This document shows, one piece after another, positions 1 to 6,457 of a stretch of 34,624 nucleotides of DNA. The number at the start of each line of letters is the position of its first letter. Positions within the stretch are counted from its first letter, which is position 1. The DNA comes from Devosia geojensis (GTDB lineage: Bacteria > Pseudomonadota > Alphaproteobacteria > Rhizobiales > Devosiaceae), in contig NZ_JZEX01000052.1 in assembly GCF_000969415.1 (NCBI RefSeq), positions 1 through 34,624 of the forward strand, written 5' to 3'. The notes beneath the pieces were generated by a model, which saw only the letters and a program-made list of their open reading frames with translations, searched no databases and was not told the DNA's origin. The position numbers and the translations under genes are program-made.

Positions 1-271
1 GCCCCATACTCTGCCCATCCCTTTGCCGGGCGCGGCAAGTACGAGTTGCCGGCGGCCGGTGGCAGGTCGGACAGCTTGCGCGCGAGGGCTGTCTATCTGC
101 CACCGGATTCTGGGAGCGGGTGTCTGCCGGGGGGCGCCCCGCCGGGGGCCGAAGTGGTGAGGACGGGCGGGTGAAAGCCCACCACTCTGTCTGAAGCTTC
201 GGCTCCGGTATAAGCCCGCCCGTTGCCGCCCACCTCAACGCAGGTCACGGCCGGGCAGGGTTTCAGCGCGC
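1..271. other. structured non-coding region (left element)
   Basis: No convincing gene is visible here. The stretch is dense in inverted repeats: a hairpin at 33-51 (CGGCAA/TTGCCG); a 10-bp perfect stem CCGGTGGCAG/CTGCCACCGG at 56-65/97-106 with an inner GACAGC/GCTGTC stem at 70-75/88-93; and a 9-bp stem ACGGGCGGG/CCCGCCCGT at 163-171/215-223. A second pairing, GCCGAAG 149-155 with CTTCGGC 197-203, crosses the last stem, so a pseudoknot is possible. The first 12 bases and the 59-nt hairpin at 164-222 have counterparts in inverted orientation near the right end (34521-34532 and 34194-34252). The function is unknown. The window may begin inside the element. Confidence 0.5.
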
Positions 272-1006
272 CTAGCCGCCGAGCACCGTTCGGTAGCGCC
301 GCACGGCCTCGGGAAATCCCATCAGCAGCGCGTCGGCGGTGATGCCATGCCCGATGGAAACCTCGGCGATCTCGGGCATCACCTGCACGAAGATCGGCAG
401 GTTCTCGAGCGTCAGGTCATGGCCGGCGTTGACGAGGAGCCCCGCCGCGTGCGCCGCGCCGGCGGTCGTCGCGAGCATCGTCAGGTGCCTGTCCCCCTCC
501 GCACTGCCGAAACTGCCGCCATAGGGGCCGGTGAAGAGCTCCACCCGGTCGGCCCCTACTTCCTTGGCGTCCGGCGGCACCGTCGGATCCTCGTCGATGA
601 ACAGCGACACCCGGATCCCCGCCGCCTTCATCCGCGCGATGGCGGGCACGAGGATGTCGTGGCTGGCATCGATGTTCCAGCCATGGTCGGACGTCGCCTG
701 AGAAGGATCGTCGGGAACGAACGTCACCTGGTCGGGCGCCGCCTTCTCGACGAGGTCGAGGAACTCGGGACTCGGATACCCCTCGATGTTGAACTCCGCG
801 CTCGGGTACTCGGCCCGCAGCAGCGCTTCGAGCTCGAAGACGTCGCTCCTGCGGATGTGCCGCTCGTCCGGCCGCGGATGCACGGTGATCCCTGCCGCCC
901 CCGCATCCATCACCACCCGCGCGATCCCCGTCACGCTCGGCCACGGCAGGTTGCGGCGGTTGCGCAGCTGGGCGACGGCGTTGAGATTGACGGACAGGTG
1001 GGTCAT
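272..1006 (-). CDS. pdxJ: pyridoxine 5'-phosphate synthase PdxJ
   Basis: 244 aa, normal length for PdxJ. The enzyme condenses 1-deoxy-D-xylulose 5-phosphate with 3-amino-2-oxopropyl phosphate to pyridoxine 5'-phosphate in de novo vitamin B6 synthesis (cytosolic TIM barrel). Visible signatures are the N-terminal strand [15 protein letters not shown], the phosphate/active-site motif [13 protein letters not shown] near residue 40, the FNIEGYPS strand with the conserved Glu near 75, and [12 protein letters not shown] near residue 194. The ATG at 1006 is preceded by GAGAGGT, a fitting ribosome site. It is the last gene of a minus-strand run ilvB-ilvH-pdxJ and starts 95 bp after ilvH, so it may be cotranscribed or have its own promoter; I see no strong one. 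PLP is the cofactor of the IlvE-type transaminases that finish the pathway started by IlvBH, which makes the neighbourhood plausible. Confidence 0.95.
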   Translation of the reverse strand: MTHLSVNLNAVAQLRNRRNLPWPSVTGIARVVMDAGAAGITVHPRPDERHIRRSDVFELEALLRAEYPSAEFNIEGYPSPEFLDLVEKAAPDQVTFVPDDPSQATSDHGWNIDASHDILVPAIARMKAAGIRVSLFIDEDPTVPPDAKEVGADRVELFTGPYGGSFGSAEGDRHLTMLATTAGAAHAAGLLVNAGHDLTLENLPIFVQVMPEIAEVSIGHGITADALLMGFPEAVRRYRTVLGG

Positions 1007-1083
1007 GGCCAGGACCTCTCGTTGAGGCTGAGACCCTTACACCATCCCTGCCCGCCCGCCCAATGCAGACTTTTGATCGATCC

Positions 1084-1100
1084 GATCAGGCGGGCTGATC
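1084..1100. repeat. small inverted repeat between ilvH and pdxJ
   Basis: GATCAG-GCGGG-CTGATC, a 6-bp perfect stem immediately after the ilvH stop. There is no T-run behind it on the minus strand, so it is not a convincing intrinsic terminator; it may be an mRNA-stabilising hairpin. Confidence 0.35.
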
Positions 1101-1101
1101 G

Positions 1102-1656
1102 TCACATGCCCTTGGGGCCGCGCGAGATCGCCGCCAGCCCCGTGCGCACCACCTCGACTAGCCCGAGCGGCACCATCAGGGCGATGAACTGCTCGATCTT
1201 CGATGGCTTGCCGGTGATCTCGAAGACGAAGCTCTCGGTCGAGGCGTCGACCACCTGCGCCCGGAAGGCGTCGGCCAGCCGCAGCGTCTCGACCCGGTGC
1301 TCGCCGGTGCCCGCGACCTTGACCAGCGCCAGCTCGCGCTCGAGCGCCGCGCCCTCGGCGGTCAGGTCATGCACCTTGTGCACCGGCACCAGGCGCTCCA
1401 GCTGCAGCTTGATCTGCACCAGGACCTTCGGCGTCGCGATGACGACCACGGTGATGCGCGAGAGGTTCTTCTCGTGCTCGGTCTCGCTGACCGTGAGACT
1501 CTCGATGTTGTAGCCCCGGGCCGAGAAGAGCCCGACGACCCGCGCGAGAATGCCCGGCTCGTTGTCGACCAGCACCGAAAGCGTGTGGCGCTCGGGCGCG
1601 TCGGTCTCTTTGGTAAGGAAATAGGCCGAACCGGTCGGCTGAAGATGTGCGTTCAT
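1102..1656 (-). CDS. ilvH: acetolactate synthase small (regulatory) subunit
   Basis: 184 aa. This is the regulatory subunit of acetohydroxyacid synthase, which activates the catalytic subunit and confers valine feedback inhibition in the first common step of valine, leucine and isoleucine synthesis. An ACT domain starts at about residue 23 (HTLSVLVDNEPGILARVVGLF, with the classic PGILARV turn and GYNIESLTV strand), followed by the C-terminal domain with EITGKPSKIEQF near 148-160. The protein has a 20-residue N-terminal tail before the ACT domain, as in other alphaproteobacterial homologues. It lies downstream of ilvB on the same strand, separated by about 200 bp carrying palindromic repeats. 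It should share the attenuated ilvB transcript unless those repeats reduce read-through. The symbol ilvN is also used for this family. Confidence 0.95.
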   Translation of the reverse strand: MNAHLQPTGSAYFLTKETDAPERHTLSVLVDNEPGILARVVGLFSARGYNIESLTVSETEHEKNLSRITVVVIATPKVLVQIKLQLERLVPVHKVHDLTAEGAALERELALVKVAGTGEHRVETLRLADAFRAQVVDASTESFVFEITGKPSKIEQFIALMVPLGLVEVVRTGLAAISRGPKGM

Positions 1657-1707
1657 TTTATTGTCCTCTGATGCATCGGTTTGGCACTTCGCATCACATC
1701 CACGTTG

Positions 1708-1735
1708 TCATTCCGGCGAAGGCCGGAATCCATCC
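1708..1735. repeat. VIPAKAG-type palindromic repeat unit
   Basis: GTCATTCCGGCGAAGGCCGGAATCC-type unit with the 8-bp perfect stem ATTCCGGC/GCCGGAAT at 1711-1718/1723-1730. It belongs to the same family as the repeats at 32541-32767. An extra hairpin GCCGCAA/TTGCGGC lies at 1771-1788. It sits between ilvB and ilvH. Confidence 0.8.
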
Positions 1736-1805
1736 TGAAATACTTGTCCCGCCGCCAGGTCGCAGTGCCTGCCGCAACACCTTGCGGCTGGTGTGGTATC
1801 TCAGG

Positions 1806-1832
1806 CTGGCCCCCGGCCTTCGCCGGGGTGAC
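1806..1832. repeat. VIPAKAG-type palindromic repeat unit, opposite orientation
   Basis: CCCCGGC-CTTC-GCCGGGG stem at 1811-1828 followed by GTGAC. Reverse-complemented it reads GTCACCCCGGCGAAGGCC, so it is the inverted partner of the unit at 1708-1735. The pair flanks about 70 bp of the ilvB-ilvH gap. Confidence 0.75.
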
Positions 1833-1853
1833 AGTGTGTGGTAGTCCGCGCGC

Positions 1854-3617
1854 CTAAACCAACTGCCTCCCCTTCTCGTCGATGATAGAGCCGATGTTCG
1901 CCGTATCGGGCAGGATGATCTCATTGTGCGGCTTGCCCGAGGGGATCATGGGCAGGCAGTTCTCGTCCTTCTCGACCATCACGTCGAACAGCACCGGGCC
2001 CGGATAGTCCAGCATCTCCCGGATGGCATCGTCGAGTTTCTTCGGATCGTCGCAGCGGATGCCCTTGCCGCCATAGGCTTCGGCGAGTTTGACGAAGTCG
2101 GGCAGCGATTCCGAGTAGGAGTGGGCGTAGCGCCCACCATGCAGCAGGTCCTGCCACTGGCGGACCATCCCCATGCGCTCGTTGTTGAGGATGAAGATCT
2201 TGATCGGCAGCCGGTACTGCACCGCCGTCGACATCTCCTGCATGGTCATCTGCACGCTCGCTTCCCCGGCGATGTCGATGACGAGCGCGTCCGGGTGCGC
2301 AACCTGCACGCCGACGGCGGCCGGCAGGCCGTAGCCCATGGTGCCGAGCCCGCCCGAGGTCATCCAGCGATTGGGCTTGTCGAAGTGGAAGTGCTGTGCC
2401 GCCCACATCTGGTGCTGGCCGACCTCGGTGGTGATGTAGACGTCGCGGTCCTTGGTCAGCTCGTAGAGCCGCTGGATGGCGTATTGCGGCTTGATGGTCG
2501 TGTCGGAGTTCTTGAACCCGAGCGAATTGACCGCCCGCCATCCCTCGATCTGCTTCCACCAGGCCGAAATGGCCTCTGTGCGCGGCTCGTTGGTCCTGGA
2601 GCGCCAGATGCGGATCATCTCCTCCAGCACCAGCCCGCAATCGCCGACGATGGGGATGTCGACGCGAACGTTCTTATTGATCTGGGCCGGATCGATGTCG
2701 ACATGGATCTTGGTCGAGTGCGGCGAGAAGGCGTCGATCCGCCCGGTGATGCGGTCGTCGAACCGCGCCCCGATGTTGATCATCAGGTCGCAGTCGTGCA
2801 TGGCAAGGTTCGCCTCGTAGGTGCCGTGCATGCCGAGCATCCCCAGCCACTGCTGGCTGGATGCCGGGAAGGCGCCGAGCCCCATCAGCGTCGAGGTGAC
2901 CGGAAAGCCCGTGAGCTCGGCCAGCTCGCGCAGATGCTTGGAGGCTTCCGGCCCCGAATTGATGACGCCGCCGCCGGTGTAGAAGACCGGCCGTTCGGCC
3001 TTCAGCATCAGGTCGACCGCCACGCGGATCGCCTCGACGTCGCCCTCGACATGCGGCTTGTAGCTCGAATGGCGGAAGCCATCGACGCTCGGCTGCGTGT
3101 ATTCGCCGAGCGCAAACTGCACGTCCTTGGGGATGTCGATGACGACCGGACCCGGCCGGCCGGTGGTGGCGATGTGGAACGCCTCGTGCATGATGCGCGG
3201 CAGGTCCTCGACGCGTTTGACGAGATAGTTGTGCTTGGTGCAGCTGCGGGTGATGCCGACCGTGTCGCACTCCTGGAAGGCGTCCGAGCCGATGAGGGTC
3301 GTCGGCACCTGCGCGGTGATGCAGACCAGCGGGATGGAATCCATCAGCGCGTCGGTGAGGCCGGTGACCGCGTTGGTCGCGCCGGGACCGGAGGTGACGA
3401 GGACGACGCCGGGCTTGCCGGTCGAGCGCGCATAGCCTTCAGCCATATGGGTCGCGCCCTGCTCGTGGCGAACGAGTACGTGGCTGACGGCGTCCTGCTG
3501 GAAAAGCGCATCGTAGATCGGCAGCGCCGCGCCTCCGGGATACCCGAAGATATGCGTCACCCCCTGATCGATCAGCGCCTGGACCACCATCTCCGCGCCG
3601 GTCATCTGTTCGGCCAT
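1854..3617 (-). CDS. ilvB: acetolactate synthase large (catalytic) subunit
   Basis: 587 aa, typical length. The ThDP-, Mg- and FAD-dependent enzyme joins two pyruvates to 2-acetolactate, or pyruvate plus 2-oxobutyrate to 2-aceto-2-hydroxybutyrate. The N-terminal ThDP (Pyr) domain has the catalytic glutamate in VRHEQGATHMAEGYAR (about residues 49-64). The central FAD-type domain spans about 190-330. The C-terminal PP domain contains the metal/ThDP motif and ends in ILNN, followed by MGMVRQW. The motif, normally G-D-(G/A)-S, here reads G-E-A-S, with Glu at residue 452 (codon GAA, 2262-2264). The ATG at 3617 has GGAAGGAAT just upstream. Expression is very likely attenuated by the leader at 3689-3852. 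ilvH follows at 1656. The symbols ilvI and ilvG are alternatives. Confidence 0.96.
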   Translation of the reverse strand: MAEQMTGAEMVVQALIDQGVTHIFGYPGGAALPIYDALFQQDAVSHVLVRHEQGATHMAEGYARSTGKPGVVLVTSGPGATNAVTGLTDALMDSIPLVCITAQVPTTLIGSDAFQECDTVGITRSCTKHNYLVKRVEDLPRIMHEAFHIATTGRPGPVVIDIPKDVQFALGEYTQPSVDGFRHSSYKPHVEGDVEAIRVAVDLMLKAERPVFYTGGGVINSGPEASKHLRELAELTGFPVTSTLMGLGAFPASSQQWLGMLGMHGTYEANLAMHDCDLMINIGARFDDRITGRIDAFSPHSTKIHVDIDPAQINKNVRVDIPIVGDCGLVLEEMIRIWRSRTNEPRTEAISAWWKQIEGWRAVNSLGFKNSDTTIKPQYAIQRLYELTKDRDVYITTEVGQHQMWAAQHFHFDKPNRWMTSGGLGTMGYGLPAAVGVQVAHPDALVIDIAGEASVQMTMQEMSTAVQYRLPIKIFILNNERMGMVRQWQDLLHGGRYAHSYSESLPDFVKLAEAYGGKGIRCDDPKKLDDAIREMLDYPGPVLFDVMVEKDENCLPMIPSGKPHNEIILPDTANIGSIIDEKGRQLV

Positions 3618-3688
3618 CGTCTATTCCTTCCAAATCCTGCGGCTTGCCGCCGCCTGTCGCCCTGCCCCGTCGCCGGAAAAAAGGCAAT

Positions 3689-3711
3689 AAAAAAGGCCCC
3701 ATTCGGGACCT
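3689..3711 (-). terminator. attenuator terminator of the ilvB leader
   Basis: On the minus strand the RNA reads A-GGUCCC-GAAU-GGGGCC-UUUUUU: a stem of six pairs (one G-U) plus a closing A-U pair, a 4-nt loop and a run of six U. It lies 32 nt after the leader peptide stop and about 70 nt before ilvB. The stem sequence GGTCCC occurs four times on this strand (about 3705-3710, 3738-3743, 3784-3789, 3794-3799), so the terminator 3' arm GGGGCC could pair with alternative partners, as expected for an attenuator. Confidence 0.85.
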
Positions 3712-3742
3712 CGTTTCGGCGCACCAGCTTACGCGCGGGGAC

Positions 3743-3793
3743 CTACCCCACGTGACCAGTGCGCCTACCAAGTACGAGAATAAGGGACCGCAA
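3743..3793 (-). CDS. ilvB leader peptide (branched-chain attenuator)
   Basis: A 16-codon reading frame starting with TTG: MRSLILVLGRRTGHVG, stop TAG at 3743-3745. Its start is preceded by GAGGAG with a 7-nt spacer, a strong ribosome site. Five consecutive codons encode L-I-L-V-L, the three end products of the pathway begun by IlvBH. It lies about 25 nt after the predicted transcription start and just before an intrinsic terminator. The known mechanism for such leaders is that ribosomes stall at Leu/Ile/Val codons when charged tRNAs are scarce, which prevents terminator formation. The TTG start and the mechanism are inferred; codons, spacing and terminator are seen directly. Confidence 0.85.
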   Translation of the reverse strand: MRSLILVLGRRTGHVG

Positions 3794-3823
3794 GGGACCG
3801 CTCCTCAAGATTCAACGGCAGGA

Positions 3824-3852
3824 TTGATAGGCGGCACGCGGCGGAGTGTCAA
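3824..3852 (-). promoter_or_regulatory. ilvB promoter
   Basis: On the minus strand, TTGACA (3847-3852), a 17-nt spacer, then TATCAA (3824-3829): a consensus -35 and a 4-of-6 -10 (TATAAT) at ideal spacing. Transcription should begin near 3817, giving a leader of about 200 nt before ilvB. The -35 overlaps the stop codon of the upstream gene ending at 3849. Confidence 0.8.
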
Positions 3853-4166
3853 GCCTGTCGGCCATCCTCGACCACTTCGTAATGGTCGACCGTCTCGGGA
3901 CGCTCGATGAGGTACCTGTCGTCCTCGGGGTAGTAGTGCGCCAACTCGTATGCCTCACCGGCGAATCGCTTGATCGCCTCGACGTCGCGCCACCAGCTCA
4001 GCGTCGCCACTTCGCTGGTCCCGTCCGCACCGCGCCGCACGACGATCTGGTAGCCGAGATTGCCCTCGGTCGCGGCGTATTCGTCCGCGCCTGTCCGGCG
4101 GATGTAATCGACATACTCGGCCTCATCGGCGCCGCGGATGCGCCCGGACCATCTGCGCAGGATCAT
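3849..4166 (-). CDS. antibiotic biosynthesis monooxygenase (ABM)-fold protein
   Basis: 105 aa from the ATG at 4166, which has GGGAGG five bases upstream; a start 27 nt further up lacks such a site. The sequence begins MILRRWSGRIR and contains ATEGNLGYQIVVRR, a TLSWW strand, the helix DVEAIKRFAGE, and the end YYPEDDRYLIERPETVDHYEV. This pattern is typical of small dimeric alpha-beta barrel proteins of the ABM/EthD type found in many soil bacteria. The substrate is unknown and an enzymatic role is not certain; some relatives act in haem or quinone metabolism, others have no known activity. It is monocistronic or follows the beta-barrel gene at 4212, 45 bp upstream on the same strand. Its stop codon carries part of the ilvB -35 box. 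Confidence 0.75.
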   Translation of the reverse strand: MILRRWSGRIRGADEAEYVDYIRRTGADEYAATEGNLGYQIVVRRGADGTSEVATLSWWRDVEAIKRFAGEAYELAHYYPEDDRYLIERPETVDHYEVVEDGRQA

Positions 4167-4211
4167 GCCCGCCTCCCTCGTTCTCGCCGTCATCTAACCA
4201 CAACTTCCCGC

Positions 4212-5627
4212 CTATTGCAGCGGCAGCGAGAGCCGGACCTTGCCCGTTGCCCGCGTCGCATGGGGCGCGCCGATGCCGTCGTAGGACCCCGTAAGATTGA
4301 CGTTCGCGCCCTGCGGGAAACCGATGCCGAGCCCGCCCTCGATCCGGCCCGAGGGGTTGCGCAGCGACCAGCCGATGGCGTCGTGCGAGACGTCGACCAC
4401 CCCCTCGAAGCGCACGCTCGTTTGGATGTCGAAATCCTCGGTGGTCTCCACCCGATGCGTTACGCCCGGCCCCACCGCGATCTGGCCCGAGCCTTCCGTC
4501 ACCGACGGAACGGGCACGCCAAGCGCGTCGAGCCAGGCCTGCGACACGGCCTCGGAATACCCGAAGCGCGCGCGTGGCGTGAATGTCCAGTTGCCCGCCG
4601 ACCATTGCCCGGAAAGCGAAACATTGGCGAGCCAGCGCGTCGCATCGAATCCGCTCGCCGCTCCGCTGCTCGTGGCCATCTGACCGAACGAGCCGCCGGT
4701 CCCGGCGACCACATCGAGATAGAGCGAGCGGTCGAGCCGCGCGGTGACATAGGGGCCGATGAGCCACCCGTCGCTGACCGTCACCCTGCCCGCCTCGTTC
4801 GCCGGCTGTCGGAACCGGTCGCCCTGCACATAGACGCCTGCCAGCAACTCCGGCGTCACGAGATAGTCGAGGCCGACCGCGACCAGGCTGGTATCGGCTC
4901 CGGATGCGGCGTCGAAGAGCGTGAAGGAAACGTCGAACCAGGCATCGAACGGCGAGGCCTTGCGCGCGCCGGCGAATGCATCGAGGGTCGCAAGCGAGGT
5001 GGAGAGCAGCACGCGCCGGCTGCCGACGAAATTGGGCATGTAGCGGATCAGGCGATTGATCGCCTTGTCGATGTCGGCGCGCATCGCGCCGTCGATCCGG
5101 TCGATCCGCCGGTTGCTGGCCGAGAGCGCGCCGACGAGAAGGTTGGCGCGGCTGCCAAGAAAGTCCTCGACCAGCCCCTCCGTACGCTCGCGCGAATTGA
5201 CCGAGGAGAAGGTGCACGTCACCGTCTCGCCGGCGTTGAGAACGATCAGCGCGCGGCGGGCTGCCGGCTCGGCAACGCTGTCCCCGTCCGAACAGGAGAT
5301 GCCGGTGAGGGCATATCCGGCGCCGCTCATGTCCTCGGCGACGATCTCGTGAACGCCGGCCGCCAGCTCGATCGGCCCCGCCTCGCCGGCGCCATCCAGC
5401 GTGCCGATGGACAGGTTGAGCGCGGCTTCGGGCGACGTGAAGCCGAACACGGCGTCGTCGCCGCCGGTCTCCTGGCGGATCACCACCGTGCCCGTTGCCG
5501 CATGGGCCATCACGGCCGAAAGCATGAACCACAGCAAGGCCAGCACCGGTCGGCGCCACACGCCGGCGCTTCCCTCGCTGCCGAGCCGATGGCCCGGAAC
5601 CATAGTGTTCGACGCGCAAGCGTTCAT
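4212..5627 (-). CDS. autotransporter-type outer-membrane beta-barrel protein with prealbumin-like domain
   Basis: About 471 aa from the ATG at 5627. Starts at 5681 and 5603 are also in frame and none has a strong ribosome site. A signal peptide is visible: arginines followed by LALLWFMLSAVMAHA and a likely cut before ATGTVV. Mature residues 1-110 form a beta-rich module (TGTVVIRQETGGDD, FGFTSP, ending ETVTCTFSSVN) resembling SpaA/prealbumin-like folds, with two cysteines (ISCSDG and VTCTF). A helical linker (RANLLVGALSASNRRIDRID) follows, then about 250 residues of alternating strands with many Gly, Tyr and Trp (LDRSLYLDVVAGTG, WTFTPRARFGYSE), as in autotransporter barrels. It ends LPLQ rather than with the usual terminal aromatic residue. 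The passenger is very short, so function is unclear; it could be a surface-structural protein. Confidence 0.7.
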   Translation of the reverse strand: MNACASNTMVPGHRLGSEGSAGVWRRPVLALLWFMLSAVMAHAATGTVVIRQETGGDDAVFGFTSPEAALNLSIGTLDGAGEAGPIELAAGVHEIVAEDMSGAGYALTGISCSDGDSVAEPAARRALIVLNAGETVTCTFSSVNSRERTEGLVEDFLGSRANLLVGALSASNRRIDRIDGAMRADIDKAINRLIRYMPNFVGSRRVLLSTSLATLDAFAGARKASPFDAWFDVSFTLFDAASGADTSLVAVGLDYLVTPELLAGVYVQGDRFRQPANEAGRVTVSDGWLIGPYVTARLDRSLYLDVVAGTGGSFGQMATSSGAASGFDATRWLANVSLSGQWSAGNWTFTPRARFGYSEAVSQAWLDALGVPVPSVTEGSGQIAVGPGVTHRVETTEDFDIQTSVRFEGVVDVSHDAIGWSLRNPSGRIEGGLGIGFPQGANVNLTGSYDGIGAPHATRATGKVRLSLPLQ

Positions 5628-5905
5628 CGAGCACCATCCTGCCGTTACGCAGCACGGGCTCCTCCCCGCCGGCTCCTCCACCGGCCTTCACCATGCATCG
5701 ATTGTCGGTTGTTGCGGACCCTTGGGGCCGGCACCTCATGCCCACGCCATGCGCCGGCACCGCAGCCACTTTAACCGCTCGCGGACTCCCGCCCAAATCA
5801 CAATGGCCGAACGGCGTCCAAAAAAATTCTCAGGGAATGTCGAATGGCTGTCACGGACTTCGTCGTCTTGTCGAAAGCAACTTCCAATCCGAGAGGAAAA
5901 CGACA

Positions 5906-6379
5906 ATGACCACCACTCCCGCCAATGACCGCGAATTGGTCCTGACCCGCCTGCTCGACGCGCCGCGCTCGGCCGTCTGGCGCTGCTGGACGGAGCCCGG
6001 CCTGTTGAAGCAGTGGTTCGCCCCTGCTCCGTGGTCGACGCCGAAGGCCGACCTCGATGTCCGCCCCGGAGGGCGCGCCAACGTCACCATGGCCGATCCC
6101 GAGGGCAACGAGTATCCCAACCCCGGCGTCTACCTCGAGGTCGTCGAGGAAGAAAAGCTGGTCTTCACCGATGCCTACACCGGCGACTGGGAGCCCGTTG
6201 AAGGCACGCCCTTCATGACCGTGATCCTCACCTTCGAGGATGAGGGCGGCAAGACCCGTTACACCGCCCGCGCCCGTCACTGGACCAAGGAAAAGCGCGA
6301 CGAGCACGAGAAGATGGGCTTCCACGAAGGCTGGGGCATCTGCGCCGACCAGCTCGAGAAGCTCGCCAGGACGATCTGA
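5906..6379 (+). CDS. SRPBCC family protein (AHSA1-like)
   Basis: 157 aa. The ATG at 5906 follows GAGAGGAAAACGACA, a clear ribosome site; the frame is open further upstream but without support. The protein shows the START/Bet v1-like AHSA1 pattern: ELVLTRLLDAPRSAVWRCWTEPGLLKQWFAPAPW at the start, DVRPGGRANVTMADPEG, GVYLEVVEEEKLVFTD, a TPFMTVILTFEDEGGKTRYTAR strand, and the C-terminal helix MGFHEGWGICADQLEKLA. Members bind hydrophobic ligands in a deep cavity; bacterial AHSA1 proteins are seldom assigned a ligand. It lies 78 bp upstream of a Tat-exported hydrolase in the same orientation, so the two are probably one operon, with a hairpin between them. Confidence 0.85.
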   Translation: MTTTPANDRELVLTRLLDAPRSAVWRCWTEPGLLKQWFAPAPWSTPKADLDVRPGGRANVTMADPEGNEYPNPGVYLEVVEEEKLVFTDAYTGDWEPVEGTPFMTVILTFEDEGGKTRYTARARHWTKEKRDEHEKMGFHEGWGICADQLEKLARTI

Positions 6380-6396
6380 CTGCAGGTTCACGATCC

Positions 6397-6438
6397 GGCT
6401 TCGCCGCCACCCGCGCCTCCGGCGCGGCCGGCGAAGCC
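6397..6438. repeat. nested intergenic hairpin
   Basis: Outer 10-bp perfect stem GGCTTCGCCG/CGGCGAAGCC (6397-6406/6429-6438) and inner 7-bp stem CCGCGCC/GGCGCGG (6411-6417/6421-6427) with a TCC loop. There is no T-run, so it is not an intrinsic terminator. It lies between the SRPBCC gene and the hydrolase, ending 20 bp before the hydrolase ATG, and could stabilise the upstream mRNA or tune differential expression. Confidence 0.55.
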
Positions 6439-6457
6439 ATGCCCAAGGGAGGCGCGA

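Noticed and set aside
1926..3755. Long open frame of about 600 codons on the plus strand over ilvB
   Set aside because: It is the antisense of an unmistakable IlvB, has a low-complexity Arg/Asp/Gly/His composition and no recognisable domain; such shadows are normal in high-GC DNA.
4123..5796. Large second minus-strand frame over the outer-membrane protein gene
   Set aside because: Arg/Gly-rich composition, no domain; the other frame has a signal peptide, a beta-barrel pattern and a sensible end.
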